This document shows, piece after piece, positions 1 to 7,500 of a DNA stretch of 64,000 nt. Each line of letters opens with the position of its first letter. Position 1 is the stretch's first letter. Source of the DNA: Prevotella sp. (lineage in GTDB: Bacteria; Bacteroidota; Bacteroidia; Bacteroidales; Bacteroidaceae); the NCBI GenBank assembly GCA_017557185.1, contig JAFZAP010000014.1, positions 1-64,000 of the forward strand, given 5' to 3'. The position numbers and the translations under genes are program-made. The notes under the pieces are model-generated. The model did not search any database. It was not told the DNA's origin and saw nothing but the letters and a program-made list of their open reading frames with translations.

Positions 1-48
1 CAGCTGCCTGAAAGCATTGTCCTTGCTGTCCGAAAACATTGCCCCTGG
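1..48. repeat. Truncated end of a 22-nt periodic array (locus 4)
   Basis: Two 22-nt units, CTGCCTGAAAGCATTGTCCTTG then CTGTCCGAAAACATTGCCCCTG, lie at the left edge, read here in shortened form as GAAAGCATTGTCCTTG and GAAAACATTGCCCCTG. They match the GAAAGCATTGTTCTTG units on the right side of the array at 36.4-36.7 kb. The rest of the array, including any A/T palindrome core, would lie outside the window. The identification rests on matching sequence and period only. Confidence 0.6.
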
Positions 49-88
49 GAGACGCTTGCGTAGCGAAGCAGGAATGGATAGCAAAAGA

Positions 89-123
89 AAAGCCCTCTGC
101 AAACTGGGTTTACAGAGGGCTTT
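89..123 (-). terminator. Rho-independent terminator of the tRNA-Ser/tRNA-Glu operon
   Basis: Perfect 11-bp stem AAAGCCCTCTG/CAGAGGGCTTT with a 13-nt loop. On the minus strand it is followed by TTCTTTTGC. It lies two bases beyond the CCA end of tRNA-Glu. Confidence 0.85.
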
Positions 124-124
124 C

Positions 125-200
125 TGGTAGTCGGTAAGGGAATCGAACCCTTATGCCAAGATTGAGAATCTTGTATCCTAACCGTTAGATGAACCGACCA
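125..200 (-). tRNA. tRNA-Glu (anticodon CTC)
   Basis: A 76-nt cloverleaf on the minus strand with the 3' CCA encoded (TGG at 125-127 on the plus strand). The anticodon stem CAAGA/TCTTG closes the loop TTCTCAA, giving anticodon CTC, and the T arm contains GGTTCGATTCC. It is the second gene of a two-tRNA transcript after tRNA-Ser. Confidence 0.93.
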
Positions 201-239
201 GTTGTCAAAGAATGCATCTGAGTTCTGCTTGCATCCTTG

Positions 240-326
240 CGGAAGCTGGGGGATTCGAACCCCCGGTACGGTAACCCGCACGGCAGTTTAGCAAACTGCT
301 GGTTTCAGCCACTCACCCAAACTTCC
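240..326 (-). tRNA. tRNA-Ser (anticodon GCT)
   Basis: An 87-nt minus-strand tRNA with the long variable arm typical of serine tRNAs. Acceptor arms GGAAGTT and AGCTTCC pair with one G-T pair, and the discriminator base is G. The anticodon stem GCAGT/ACTGC closes TTGCTAA, giving GCT, which reads AGC and AGU. CCA is not encoded. It is transcribed first, from the promoter at 417-448. Confidence 0.93.
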
Positions 327-416
327 TTCCTTACGGGGTTGAACTTCTGCCCGTTTTCAGGGCTTCTGTTCTACCGGGGTTCTGAATTTACCAGAGCATT
401 GTTTTCAAATGCGGTG

Positions 417-448
417 CAAAGGTAATGCTTTATTTTGAAACTGCCAAA
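417..448 (-). promoter_or_regulatory. Bacteroidota promoter for the tRNA-Ser/tRNA-Glu operon
   Basis: On the minus strand, -33 box TTTG (445-448) and -7 box TACCTTTG (417-424) are separated by 20 nt, an exact fit to TTTG-N19-21-TAnnTTTG. It points at tRNA-Ser with a leader of roughly 85 nt. The rest of 327-581 shows nothing recognisable. Confidence 0.8.
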
Positions 449-581
449 TGTTTTTGCAACTTTTTTCGAAAAAAGTGTAAGAATGATGGCTGTCGTTCCT
501 TATCATAACCATTTACTACTCCTTGCAGCCGTGCCTTTTGGGTACTTCTGCAATGATGATGGCTGTTGCGCTGGAGCAGGG

Positions 582-1061
582 TCAGCGCATGTTCTCGTCG
601 ACGAACGAGAGGGGCATGAGGTCTTTCACGCTGTTGATGCAGTACACGCCGCGCGTGCCGTAGAGCAGGATGCGCACGGGCTGCTTGTAGCGGTCTTCCA
701 CCTCGAGGATCACTTGCCGGCAGCTGCCGCATGGCGACACGGGGTCGGGCATGAGTCCGTTGGCGTTCTTGGCGGCGATGGCGAGCGCGGTGATGGCGTG
801 CTCGGGGTGCTGCGACTGAGCGGCGAAGATGGCCGACCTCTCGGCACAGAGCCCTGACGGGAAGGCGGCATTCTCCTGATTGGCGCCGATCATGATGGAC
901 CCGTCGGCGAGTCGCAATGCTGCGCCGACGTTGAAGTTGCTGTAGCGGGCATAGGAGTTTGCCGTTGCTCCGATGGCGGCCTTGACGAGTTCCTGGTCGT
1001 CGGCTGACAGTTCTTCCATCTGGCAGAACTGCATGTTGATTTCAATTCTGATATCTTCCAT
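582..1061 (-). CDS. cdd: Cytidine deaminase
   Basis: Zinc-dependent deaminase converting cytidine and deoxycytidine to uridine and deoxyuridine in cytoplasmic pyrimidine salvage. The 159-residue product has the family signatures: CAERSAI carries the first zinc-binding Cys and the catalytic Glu, and PCGSCRQ carries the other two zinc-binding Cys. N-terminal NFNVGAAL fits the substrate-binding strand. Length suits the small, tetrameric class. The ATG at 1061 (MEDIRIE) was chosen because a longer in-frame version would run into the coding end of the upstream gene, whereas this one starts 4 nt after that stop. It is the last gene of the five-gene operon transcribed from about 4.4 kb. No terminator was recognised after it. 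Confidence 0.93.
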   Translation of the reverse strand: MEDIRIEINMQFCQMEELSADDQELVKAAIGATANSYARYSNFNVGAALRLADGSIMIGANQENAAFPSGLCAERSAIFAAQSQHPEHAITALAIAAKNANGLMPDPVSPCGSCRQVILEVEDRYKQPVRILLYGTRGVYCINSVKDLMPLSFVDENMR

Positions 1062-1065
1062 ATAT

Positions 1066-2508
1066 CTATAGTTTTTTATATTCGAAGGCACCGATGTCGG
1101 GACGTTCATCGCGTGGCAGTCCGTTGCGGTCGACGGGCGGCGCCGTTGCCGGGTCGCCTTGATCGATGGCGGTGCTGATGCTGTCGAGTTGGAAGGAATA
1201 ATTATAGTCTGTTGACGTTACGAAGTGCTTGCGGCCGCCCACGGCTGTGGTGTCCTCAGCATCTTCGAAGACGACGTTGGAGAAGCGGAGGCTGTCGTCG
1301 ATGGCGGGTGTGCGCAGGATGCAGTGTGAGTAGTGGTAGTTGCATGCCTGCGTGGTGTCCTGTGGCAGGACGATGAGCAGCACGTCGTTGACGGCTCCCG
1401 TGACGAGTGTGTTTTGGCATGTGAGCATTTCGAGCGGGTGCAAGTCGGCATTCACGTGCATCGCCACTCCCTGGAAGATGTAGGCTTCGAAGGGGTAGAA
1501 CTGGGCAATGGTGCAGGCGTTGATGTCGGCCCATCCGCCGTCGACCGACAGGCAGTCGTTGAGGGTGTTGGTGATCTGGCAGTTCTCGAGCTTGATGCGG
1601 CTGTTGACGGCGTGTAGTCCGTAACCCTGACAGTTGTGGACGGTGGAGCACATCATTTCGAGCTTCATCCGCTCTACGTCGGAGGAGTCGGCGACGATGC
1701 CATCGAAGGGACTGTGGATGTCGGTGTAGAAGAGTCGGTTGCCGTAGGACGACGACTGGAAGTGCAGCCCTTGCCACAGTCCGCTCATCTGGTCGTAGGG
1801 GAGGTTGTCGAACATGCGGTCGAGTCGGTCGCCGCGGAGGACGATATTTGCATCGGGCGTGCCTTCGGCGATGAGCGTGCCGTAGACGTTGATGCCTGCG
1901 TCGGCATGGAAATAGAACGTGCTGCCAGGTGCCAGCGTGAGCGTGGCGGTGCTGTCGACGGTGATGCCTCCGTAGATGACGATGGGCTTGTCGACGGCCG
2001 TGAGCACGGAGTCTTTGCTGATGTGCACATTGCTGAGCAGGCGTGCATCCCATGAATAGGCGTTGAGGTTCACTTTCTGCGTGACGCCGCTCTCGAGCGT
2101 GAAGAGCAGGTTGTCCTCCACGAGCTGCGGCCGGTCGCCGTGATTATAGGGGGTTGTAGCTTCCACGAACACGCGGATGCTGTCTTTGTTGCGCAGTTCT
2201 ACGTCGTTGGTCTGGAAGCCGATGGAGGCGCCGAGATAGGTGCCGTCGACATTGATACGGAATCCCGACTGGTTGCCTCGTTCGAGCCGGATGTTGGTGC
2301 AGCGTATGCCTTCGCCCGAGCGGTTGTAGACCCAGAAGTCGCGGGTGACGGTCGGCACGTTGCTGAACACGGTGTCGAGCCTCACCGTATCGGTCGAGAA
2401 CGTGAGCAGTCGCGACGGGGAGAGGGTAAAGGAGTCATCGTCGCCACAGGAGGCCAGGATGGCGATTGCGGCGAGCATCATGAATGTAATATTTCGAAAT
2501 TTCATCAT
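1066..2508 (-). CDS. Surface lipoprotein with right-handed beta-helix, choice-of-anchor-Q type C-terminus
   Basis: A 480-residue exported lipoprotein. The N-terminus MMKFRNITFMMLAAIAILASC ends in a lipobox, and the Cys is followed by GDDDS, an acidic stretch like the Bacteroidota lipoprotein export signal, so display on the outer surface is likely. Residues about 40-140 form an Ig-like, beta-rich region. From about 170 the sequence becomes the short-stranded repeats typical of parallel beta-helix (pectin-lyase fold) proteins. The C-terminus PVDRNGLPRDERPDIGAFEY matches the choice-of-anchor-Q ending. No pectate-lyase catalytic residues were recognised, so a carbohydrate-binding or structural role is as likely as an enzymatic one. 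It sits 4 nt before cdd and 24 nt after the HAD gene. Confidence 0.75.
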   Translation of the reverse strand: MMKFRNITFMMLAAIAILASCGDDDSFTLSPSRLLTFSTDTVRLDTVFSNVPTVTRDFWVYNRSGEGIRCTNIRLERGNQSGFRINVDGTYLGASIGFQTNDVELRNKDSIRVFVEATTPYNHGDRPQLVEDNLLFTLESGVTQKVNLNAYSWDARLLSNVHISKDSVLTAVDKPIVIYGGITVDSTATLTLAPGSTFYFHADAGINVYGTLIAEGTPDANIVLRGDRLDRMFDNLPYDQMSGLWQGLHFQSSSYGNRLFYTDIHSPFDGIVADSSDVERMKLEMMCSTVHNCQGYGLHAVNSRIKLENCQITNTLNDCLSVDGGWADINACTIAQFYPFEAYIFQGVAMHVNADLHPLEMLTCQNTLVTGAVNDVLLIVLPQDTTQACNYHYSHCILRTPAIDDSLRFSNVVFEDAEDTTAVGGRKHFVTSTDYNYSFQLDSISTAIDQGDPATAPPVDRNGLPRDERPDIGAFEYKKL

Positions 2509-2532
2509 TATGATAACGATGTTTTCGCCTAT

Positions 2533-3174
2533 TTATTGTGTACCGCGCGCTATGTCGTCGAGCCGCAGGTGCCTGAAGTCGCTGACCGCGATGTCGGCGA
2601 GGGGCATGATGGCATCGGCGGGATTGGTGGTGGCGAGTCCGACCACCGTCATTCCGGCGCTGCGCACAGCTCGCAACCCGTTGAAGCTGTCCTCGAAGCC
2701 CACGCACTCTTCAGGCAGGCATCCCAGCCGCTCGGCAGCGCGCAGATAGCACTGGGGGTGGGGCTTGCTCTCGGTGAAGTCCTCTGCCGTGAGGATGGCA
2801 TCGAAGAGCTCGGTGAGCTCAGGATGGACCCGGTGCACGTTCCGCATCTTCGGCTGGTTGCTGCTGGTCACTACGGCCGTCTTGATGCCCTGCTGCCGCA
2901 GGTTCTCGATGAATGCGCGGGCGCCGGGGATGTAGTCGTAGGTCATCTGCAGCTCGTACTCGTCGAGACGTTGTGTGATGAGCGGCTGCTCGTCGGGCAG
3001 GTCGGCAAACACGCGGTCGTAGATCTGCGTGAGCGTCTGTCCCTTGATGACGTTCTCCAGGCCGGGCTGGTCGGGGAAATAGCGTCGGCACTGCTCGCCC
3101 CAGAAGCGCGAGTACTGCGTCTCGGTGTCGATGATGACTCCGTCGAGGTCGAAGAGTGCTGCTTTAATCTTCAT
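2533..3174 (-). CDS. HAD-family hydrolase, beta-phosphoglucomutase-like
   Basis: A 213-residue cytoplasmic haloacid-dehalogenase-superfamily phosphatase or mutase. Motif I is FDLDGVIIDT (nucleophile and acid/base Asp), motif II is VVTSS, motif III is the Lys of ESKPHP, and motif IV is GFEDSFNGL. An alpha-helical cap lies between motifs I and II (about residues 15-80), which fits the subfamily that includes beta-phosphoglucomutases and small sugar-phosphate phosphatases; the substrate cannot be read from sequence. The ATG at 3174 gives MKIKAALFDLDG. The reading frame stays open for another 150 codons upstream, but that part overlaps tetR and has no family features. It starts 5 nt after the tetR stop. 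Confidence 0.88.
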   Translation of the reverse strand: MKIKAALFDLDGVIIDTETQYSRFWGEQCRRYFPDQPGLENVIKGQTLTQIYDRVFADLPDEQPLITQRLDEYELQMTYDYIPGARAFIENLRQQGIKTAVVTSSNQPKMRNVHRVHPELTELFDAILTAEDFTESKPHPQCYLRAAERLGCLPEECVGFEDSFNGLRAVRSAGMTVVGLATTNPADAIMPLADIAVSDFRHLRLDDIARGTQ

Positions 3175-3179
3175 GTTGC

Positions 3180-3812
3180 TTATGGGTTTTCGTTCAGTGT
3201 CTTGTCGATGATGTCGAGTCCTTCCCGCGTGCAGAAGCCCCTGATGAAGAGGAAGATGATGTTTCGGAAGATGTAGGGCGGTTCGTATTCCGTGTAGAGA
3301 TGCTTCAACAGCACGTTGTGCATCATGTTCTCGCCGAGGCGGGCAATCAGCGTGTAGTCGACATCGCTGCGGAAATAGCCTTCCTCCACACCACGCTGGA
3401 AGAAGTTTTTGATTTTCTGCTGGCTGTTCTCGCGTTTCTTTTTCAGATAGTCCATCACCAGCGGATAGCGGTCGATTTCCGTCAGGAATGTGGGCGGCAA
3501 CTCCGAGAGTTCCTTCATGCGCGTGCGATAGAAGTTCAAGAGGATGTCCATCGTGGTGCGCGGCGCCGCCTGCAGGAATGCCGTCACCTCGGCCTCCTCG
3601 CGAGCCGTGTTGCATTTCACGCATTCAAGCAGAAGCTCCTCCTTGTTGGGATAGATTTCGTAGAGCGTGCGCTTCGAGATGGTGAGTGTCTTCGCAATAA
3701 CGTCCATCGTCACGGCGCGGATGCCCCGTTGCCTGAATTCAGTCGTCGCCACTTCAAGGATTCTTCCTTTCAGTTCCTTGCGGTATTCGGTTTTTGCCCC
3801 AGTCTTTTTCAT
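3180..3812 (-). CDS. TetR/AcrR-family transcriptional regulator
   Basis: A 210-residue regulator. Residues about 10-60 (RILEVATTEFRQRGIRAVTMDVIAKTLTISKRTLYEIYPNKEELL, written here in shortened sense) form the TetR helix-turn-helix: AVTMDVIA, then the recognition helix SKRTLYEIYPNKEEL. The C-terminal all-helical domain should bind a ligand and form the dimer; it has no recognisable specificity. Start MKKTGAK at 3812 sits 4 nt after the upstream upxY stop and gives the usual family length. The gene lies inside the upxY operon, so it may autoregulate that operon or act elsewhere. No clear operator palindrome was seen at the operon promoter. Confidence 0.85.
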   Translation of the reverse strand: MKKTGAKTEYRKELKGRILEVATTEFRQRGIRAVTMDVIAKTLTISKRTLYEIYPNKEELLLECVKCNTAREEAEVTAFLQAAPRTTMDILLNFYRTRMKELSELPPTFLTEIDRYPLVMDYLKKKRENSQQKIKNFFQRGVEEGYFRSDVDYTLIARLGENMMHNVLLKHLYTEYEPPYIFRNIIFLFIRGFCTREGLDIIDKTLNENP

Positions 3813-3816
3813 GTTA

Positions 3817-4380
3817 TTATGTCTTCTCGGTATTCTCTTCCGGTATCGCCACACAGCACCAGCGCGACACCTTCAGCATCACGCCGAGACCCGGCACCTC
3901 CTTCAGCAGGTAGTACTTCTTGTTGGAGCGCACCAGCTTACCGCTCAGGCCCTTTAGCGGACCATACTTCACCAGCACGGGTGTGCCGGCCTTGAGCTTC
4001 GCTTCCTGTTCGCTGACATACTTGCGCAATTCCACCTCCGGGTTACACATCATGCGAAACTCCTGCATCTCGCGGGCAGGAATCTCGCAGAAGTCGCGGT
4101 TCTGGCGGCTCTTCGTGATTACCGACATCTTATAAGGCGAGTCGTAGACGAACTGGCGGAACACATTCTCCGGCATGCACTTCTTCACGAACACCAGATT
4201 CGACACCACGGGTCGCAGGATGTGCTTCACGCGTCCTTCCAATTCAATGTCGACATAGTGCATCGGAACAAAATACTCTATTTTCTGTTCTTCTAGCCAG
4301 TGGCTGATGGCTTTATGCCGCACGGAATATAACTTGATGGCATACCAAGGTGTCAGGTCTTCTTGCTGCTGAATCTCCAT
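3817..4380 (-). CDS. UpxY-type NusG paralogue (transcription antiterminator)
   Basis: A 187-residue NusG-like protein. The N-terminal NGN domain begins PWYAIKLYSVRHKAISHWLEE and includes EYFVPMHY and the LVFVKK strand. The C-terminal KOW region contains GTPVLVKYGPLKGLSGKLV. Bacteroides UpxY proteins of this form promote elongation through the leader of their own capsule operon; that is family knowledge. Here the gene heads a compact operon with tetR, HAD, lipoprotein and cdd genes, and no glycosyltransferase or UpxZ partner is present. The start at 4380 (MEIQQQ) lies 19 nt downstream of the -7 box at 4399-4406; an in-frame ATG further upstream would fall within the promoter. Confidence 0.8.
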   Translation of the reverse strand: MEIQQQEDLTPWYAIKLYSVRHKAISHWLEEQKIEYFVPMHYVDIELEGRVKHILRPVVSNLVFVKKCMPENVFRQFVYDSPYKMSVITKSRQNRDFCEIPAREMQEFRMMCNPEVELRKYVSEQEAKLKAGTPVLVKYGPLKGLSGKLVRSNKKYYLLKEVPGLGVMLKVSRWCCVAIPEENTEKT

Positions 4381-4398
4381 TTTTCTTCTTTTGGGAGA

Positions 4399-4429
4399 CA
4401 AAGATACGAATAAGTGAGGAGAATACAAA
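4399..4429 (-). promoter_or_regulatory. Promoter of the upxY operon, conserved-spacer class
   Basis: Minus strand: -33 TTTG (4426-4429), 19-nt spacer TATTCTCCTCACTTATTCG, -7 TATCTTTG (4399-4406). The spacer closely matches those of the thiamine-receptor and nagB promoters (see findings). The leader before the ATG at 4380 is only about 10-15 nt, leaving little room for a long antitermination leader. Confidence 0.8.
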
Positions 4430-4463
4430 AAGAAAGAAAGAAAATTTTCATTTTTATTATCGA

Positions 4464-4492
4464 CCGAAGGTCAGAGATACTAGTATCTTCGG
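4464..4492. other. Small inverted repeat of unknown role
   Basis: CCGAAG (4464-4469) and CTTCGG (4487-4492) flank AGATACTAGTATCT (4475-4488), a perfect 14-nt palindrome. The element lies between the upxY promoter and the tRNA terminator. It could be a hairpin or a dimeric protein-binding site; nothing in the sequence decides. Confidence 0.35.
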
Positions 4493-4508
4493 CTTAGTAT
4501 GAACCCGT

Positions 4509-4534
4509 AAAAAAAGTGCGCAACGCATGCGCAC
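4509..4534 (-). terminator. Terminator of the tRNA-Thr/tRNA-Gly operon
   Basis: Stem GTGCGCA/TGCGCAC with a 5-nt loop. On the minus strand it is followed directly by seven T residues. It lies 6 nt beyond the 3' end of tRNA-Gly. Confidence 0.85.
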
Positions 4535-4539
4535 TTCGG

Positions 4540-4612
4540 AGCGGTAAACGGGACTCGAACCCGCGACCCTCGGCTTGGGAAGCCAATGCTCTACCAACTG
4601 AGCTATTACCGC
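4540..4612 (-). tRNA. tRNA-Gly (anticodon CCC)
   Basis: A 73-nt tRNA with acceptor GCGGTAA/TTACCGC and discriminator T. The anticodon stem TTGGC/GCCGA closes TTCCCAA, giving CCC (reads GGG). T arm GGTTCGAGTCC. CCA is not encoded. It is the second gene after tRNA-Thr. Confidence 0.93.
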
Positions 4613-4675
4613 AGAAAAGAAAAAGGGAATAATTACTGAATTCAGAAGCCCTTCATCACTAACCATTTCCCTCTG

Positions 4676-4748
<73 letters not shown>

Positions 4749-4759
4749 ATTAGCGGGTG

Positions 4760-4791
4760 CAAAGGTACGTGTTTTTTTCGGAAGAACCAAA
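4760..4791 (-). promoter_or_regulatory. Promoter of the tRNA-Thr/tRNA-Gly operon
   Basis: Minus strand TTTG (4788-4791), 20-nt spacer, TACCTTTG (4760-4767). Only 45 nt separate it from the divergent ftsY promoter, so the two may compete for or share bound polymerase. Confidence 0.8.
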
Positions 4792-4836
4792 AAATATCTG
4801 CGTTTTTTTTCTCGCAGGTAATAATTATGGCGGTTT

Positions 4837-4869
4837 TTTGTGTTATCTCAGATTTTTTCTGTAGTTTTG
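4837..4869 (+). promoter_or_regulatory. Promoter of the ftsY operon
   Basis: TTTG (4837-4840), 21-nt spacer, TAGTTTTG (4862-4869), with the ATG at 4886. It is an exact match to the Bacteroidota consensus and leaves a short leader of about 10-12 nt. Confidence 0.8.
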
Positions 4870-4885
4870 CAGAAAATTTATTATT

Positions 4886-5839
4886 ATGGGTTTATTCGGA
4901 CTATTCAATAAGAATAAGAAAGAGACTCTCGACAAGGGTCTGGAGAAGACAAAACAGAACGTTTTCACGAAGCTTACGCGCGTGGTTGCGGGAAAGTCGA
5001 AGGTCGATGACGAGGTGCTCGACGACCTGGAGGAAGTGCTCATCACCAGCGATGTGGGCGTGGATACGACGCTGAAGATCATCCGCCGCATCGAGGAGCG
5101 TGTGGAGCGTGACAAGTATGTGTCGACTTCCGAGCTCAACGGCATCCTGCGCGACGAGATTGCCTCGCTGCTGGCCGAGAACCACAGCGACGATATGGAC
5201 GACTGGGATTTGCCCAGCGACCACAAGCCCTACGTCATCCTCGTGGTGGGTGTGAACGGCGTGGGCAAGACCACCACCATCGGCAAGCTTGCCTGGCAGT
5301 TCAAGAACGCCGGCAAGAAGGTATTTCTCGGTGCTGCCGACACGTTCCGTGCTGCTGCCGTCGAGCAGATTAGCATCTGGGGCGACCGCGTGGGCGTGCC
5401 TGTGGTGAAGCAGCAGATGGGTGCCGACCCAGCTTCTGTGGCGTTCGACACGCTGCAGTCGGCGAAGGCCAACGGTGCCGACGTGGTGCTCATCGATACT
5501 GCCGGTCGTCTGCATAATAAGGTGGGACTGATGAACGAGCTGAAGAAGATCAAGGACGTGATGAAGAAGGTGATGCCGGAGGCTCCCGACGAGGTGCTGT
5601 TGGTTCTCGACGGCTCGACGGGCCAGAATGCTTTCGAGCAGGCCCGCCAGTTTGCTGCCGTCACGCAGATCACGTCGCTCGCCGTCACCAAGCTCGACGG
5701 TACCGCGAAGGGTGGTGTGGTGATTGGCATCAGCGATCAGCTGAAGGTGCCGGTGAAGTACATCGGCCTGGGCGAGGGAATGGAGGACCTGCAGCTCTTC
5801 AACAAGCGGCAGTTCGTGGATTCGCTCTTCGGCGAATAA
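4886..5839 (+). CDS. ftsY: Signal recognition particle receptor FtsY
   Basis: SRP-receptor GTPase that docks ribosome-SRP complexes at the inner membrane for co-translational insertion. The 317-residue protein is the short form without a long acidic A domain. N and G domains are complete: P-loop GVNGVGKTTTIGKLA, DTFRAAAVEQ, DTAGR, TKLDGTAKGG and the C-terminal GLGEGMEDLQLFN. The N-terminus MGLFGLFNKNKKETLDKGL is an amphipathic, basic helix able to touch lipid. It is the first gene of the ftsY-rimO-HU-HU/LysM run, 19 nt before rimO, and starts just after a strong promoter. Confidence 0.97.
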   Translation: MGLFGLFNKNKKETLDKGLEKTKQNVFTKLTRVVAGKSKVDDEVLDDLEEVLITSDVGVDTTLKIIRRIEERVERDKYVSTSELNGILRDEIASLLAENHSDDMDDWDLPSDHKPYVILVVGVNGVGKTTTIGKLAWQFKNAGKKVFLGAADTFRAAAVEQISIWGDRVGVPVVKQQMGADPASVAFDTLQSAKANGADVVLIDTAGRLHNKVGLMNELKKIKDVMKKVMPEAPDEVLLVLDGSTGQNAFEQARQFAAVTQITSLAVTKLDGTAKGGVVIGISDQLKVPVKYIGLGEGMEDLQLFNKRQFVDSLFGE

Positions 5840-5858
5840 GAGTTGAAATAAAGTCCAG

Positions 5859-7175
5859 ATGAGGAAAGGACAAGTCGATATCATCACGATGGGGTGCTCG
5901 AAGAACCTGGTGGATAGCGAGCTCCTGAAGAAACAGCTGGAGGCCAACGGCTACACCTGCAAGCATGATGCCACGCGCCCGCAAGGTGAGATAGTGGTCA
6001 TCAATACCTGCGGATTCATTGCCGATGCGAAGGAAGAGAGCATTCAGACTATCCTGGAGTTCGCGCAAGCCAAGGACGAAGGCCGCATCAACAGGCTCTA
6101 CGTGATGGGATGTCTCTCGCAGCGATATCTGAAGGACCTCCAGAAGGAGATTCCGCAGGTGGACCGCTACTACGGGAAGTTCGACTACATGCAGCTGCTG
6201 CACGATTTGGGCAAGCGAGAGGTGAAGGCGTGTGCCGGCGTGCGATCGCTCACAACCCCCAGCCACTATGCCTACCTGAAGATCAGCGAGGGCTGCGACC
6301 GCCATTGTGCCTATTGTGCTATTCCGATTATCACGGGCCGCCACCAAAGCCGGCCGAAGGAGGACATCCTGCAGGAGGTGAGGAGATTGGTCAGCGAGGG
6401 CGTCAGCGAGTTTCAGGTCATTGCGCAGGAGCTCACCTATTACGGCCTCGACCTCGACGGCAAGCGACACATCGCCGACCTCATCAGCGATATGGCCGAT
6501 ATTCCCCGTGTGGAGTGGATCAGGCTGCACTACGCCTATCCCCACCAGTTCCCGATGGAGCTGCTCGACGTGATGCGCGAGAAGCCGAATGTGTGCCGCT
6601 ATCTCGATATCGCCCTGCAGCACATTTCCAACTCGATGTTGGAGCGCATGCACCGTCATGTGACACGCGAGGAGACGATGGAGCTCATCAGGCAGTTGCG
6701 GGCTGCTGTGCCCGGCATCCATATCCGCACGACGCTGATGGTGGGATTCCCCGGCGAGACCGACGAGGACTTTGAGCAGCTCTTGGAGTTCACACGCTGG
6801 GCACGCTTCGAGCGCATGGGCGCCTTCGCCTATTCGGAGGAGGAAGACACCTATAGCGGCATCCACTATGAGGACGACGTTCCTGAAGACGTGAAGCAGG
6901 AGCGACTGGGCAGGCTCATGGCCTTGCAGCAGCAGATCAGCGAGGAGATTCAGGCCGCGAAGGTGGGAACTGTGATGCGTGTGGTCATCGACCGCCGCGA
7001 GGGTGATTACTACATCGGGCGCACCGAGTTCTCGTCGCCAGAGGTAGATCCCGAAGTCCTCATCCCAGCCAAAGAGAAACGCCTCTATCGGGGTCGCTAC
7101 TATCAGGTGCTCATCACCGACAGCGATGAATTCGACCTCTATGGAACGGTGGCAGGACTGAAAGATAAAGCATAA
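5859..7175 (+). CDS. rimO: Ribosomal protein S12 methylthiotransferase RimO
   Basis: Radical-SAM enzyme that adds a methylthio group to the conserved aspartate of ribosomal protein S12. The 438-residue length is typical. The N-terminal UPF0004 domain supplies three cluster-binding Cys (MGCSKNLVDSE, NTCGFI, MGCLSQRY). The radical-SAM core carries the CxxxCxxC motif in CDRHCAYCAIP, and the C-terminal TRAM domain (about residues 370-435) ends in YGTVAGL. GCSKNLVDSE and the TRAM ending favour RimO over MiaB. It follows ftsY by 19 nt and precedes the HU gene by 31 nt, so the set is probably one transcript. Confidence 0.95.
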   Translation: MRKGQVDIITMGCSKNLVDSELLKKQLEANGYTCKHDATRPQGEIVVINTCGFIADAKEESIQTILEFAQAKDEGRINRLYVMGCLSQRYLKDLQKEIPQVDRYYGKFDYMQLLHDLGKREVKACAGVRSLTTPSHYAYLKISEGCDRHCAYCAIPIITGRHQSRPKEDILQEVRRLVSEGVSEFQVIAQELTYYGLDLDGKRHIADLISDMADIPRVEWIRLHYAYPHQFPMELLDVMREKPNVCRYLDIALQHISNSMLERMHRHVTREETMELIRQLRAAVPGIHIRTTLMVGFPGETDEDFEQLLEFTRWARFERMGAFAYSEEEDTYSGIHYEDDVPEDVKQERLGRLMALQQQISEEIQAAKVGTVMRVVIDRREGDYYIGRTEFSSPEVDPEVLIPAKEKRLYRGRYYQVLITDSDEFDLYGTVAGLKDKA

Positions 7176-7206
7176 AGTATTACTACATACTACAGACCAG
7201 AAAACA

Positions 7207-7500
7207 ATGAATAACAAGGAATTTATAGCAGAACTGGCACAGCGCACAGGCTATAAGCAGGACGACACGCAGCGACTCGTGCGGACGTTCGTCGACACCT
7301 TGGGGCATCACTTTGAGGAGAGTGAGCCTGTGCTGTTGTCGGGCTTCGGCACCTTCGACGTGAAGAAGCGACTTGAGCGAACGGTCGTGAACCCGTCGAC
7401 AGGCAAGCGCATGCTCGTGCCCCCGAAACTGGTGCTCAACTTCAAGCCTGTAGCATCGATCAGGGAGAAACTAAAGAATGGAGGGGAAGGCAATGGTTAG
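7207..7500 (+). CDS. HU-family DNA-binding protein
   Basis: A 97-residue HU/IHF-fold protein. The helical N-terminus MNNKEFIAELAQRTGYKQDD is followed by the beta-saddle VLLSGFGTFDVKKRLER and the DNA-clasping arm with NPSTGKRMLVPP, where the conserved Pro sits next to the arm tip. It ends FKPVASIREKLKN. The arm reads PSTGKRM rather than the canonical NPRTG form, which may alter DNA affinity. Its 3' end overlaps the following HU-LysM gene by 8 nt, so the two are translationally coupled and may form heterodimers; the overlap is seen, the heterodimer is inferred. Confidence 0.92.
   Translation: MNNKEFIAELAQRTGYKQDDTQRLVRTFVDTLGHHFEESEPVLLSGFGTFDVKKRLERTVVNPSTGKRMLVPPKLVLNFKPVASIREKLKNGGEGNG

Noticed and set aside
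2140-3276. 378-codon plus-strand open frame
   Set aside because: Runs antisense across the ends of three well-supported minus-strand genes and lacks any family motif.
3175-3624. 150-residue N-terminal extension of the HAD protein
   Set aside because: It overlaps tetR in another frame, has shadow-type composition, and the HAD fold begins properly at MKIKAALFDLDG (3174).
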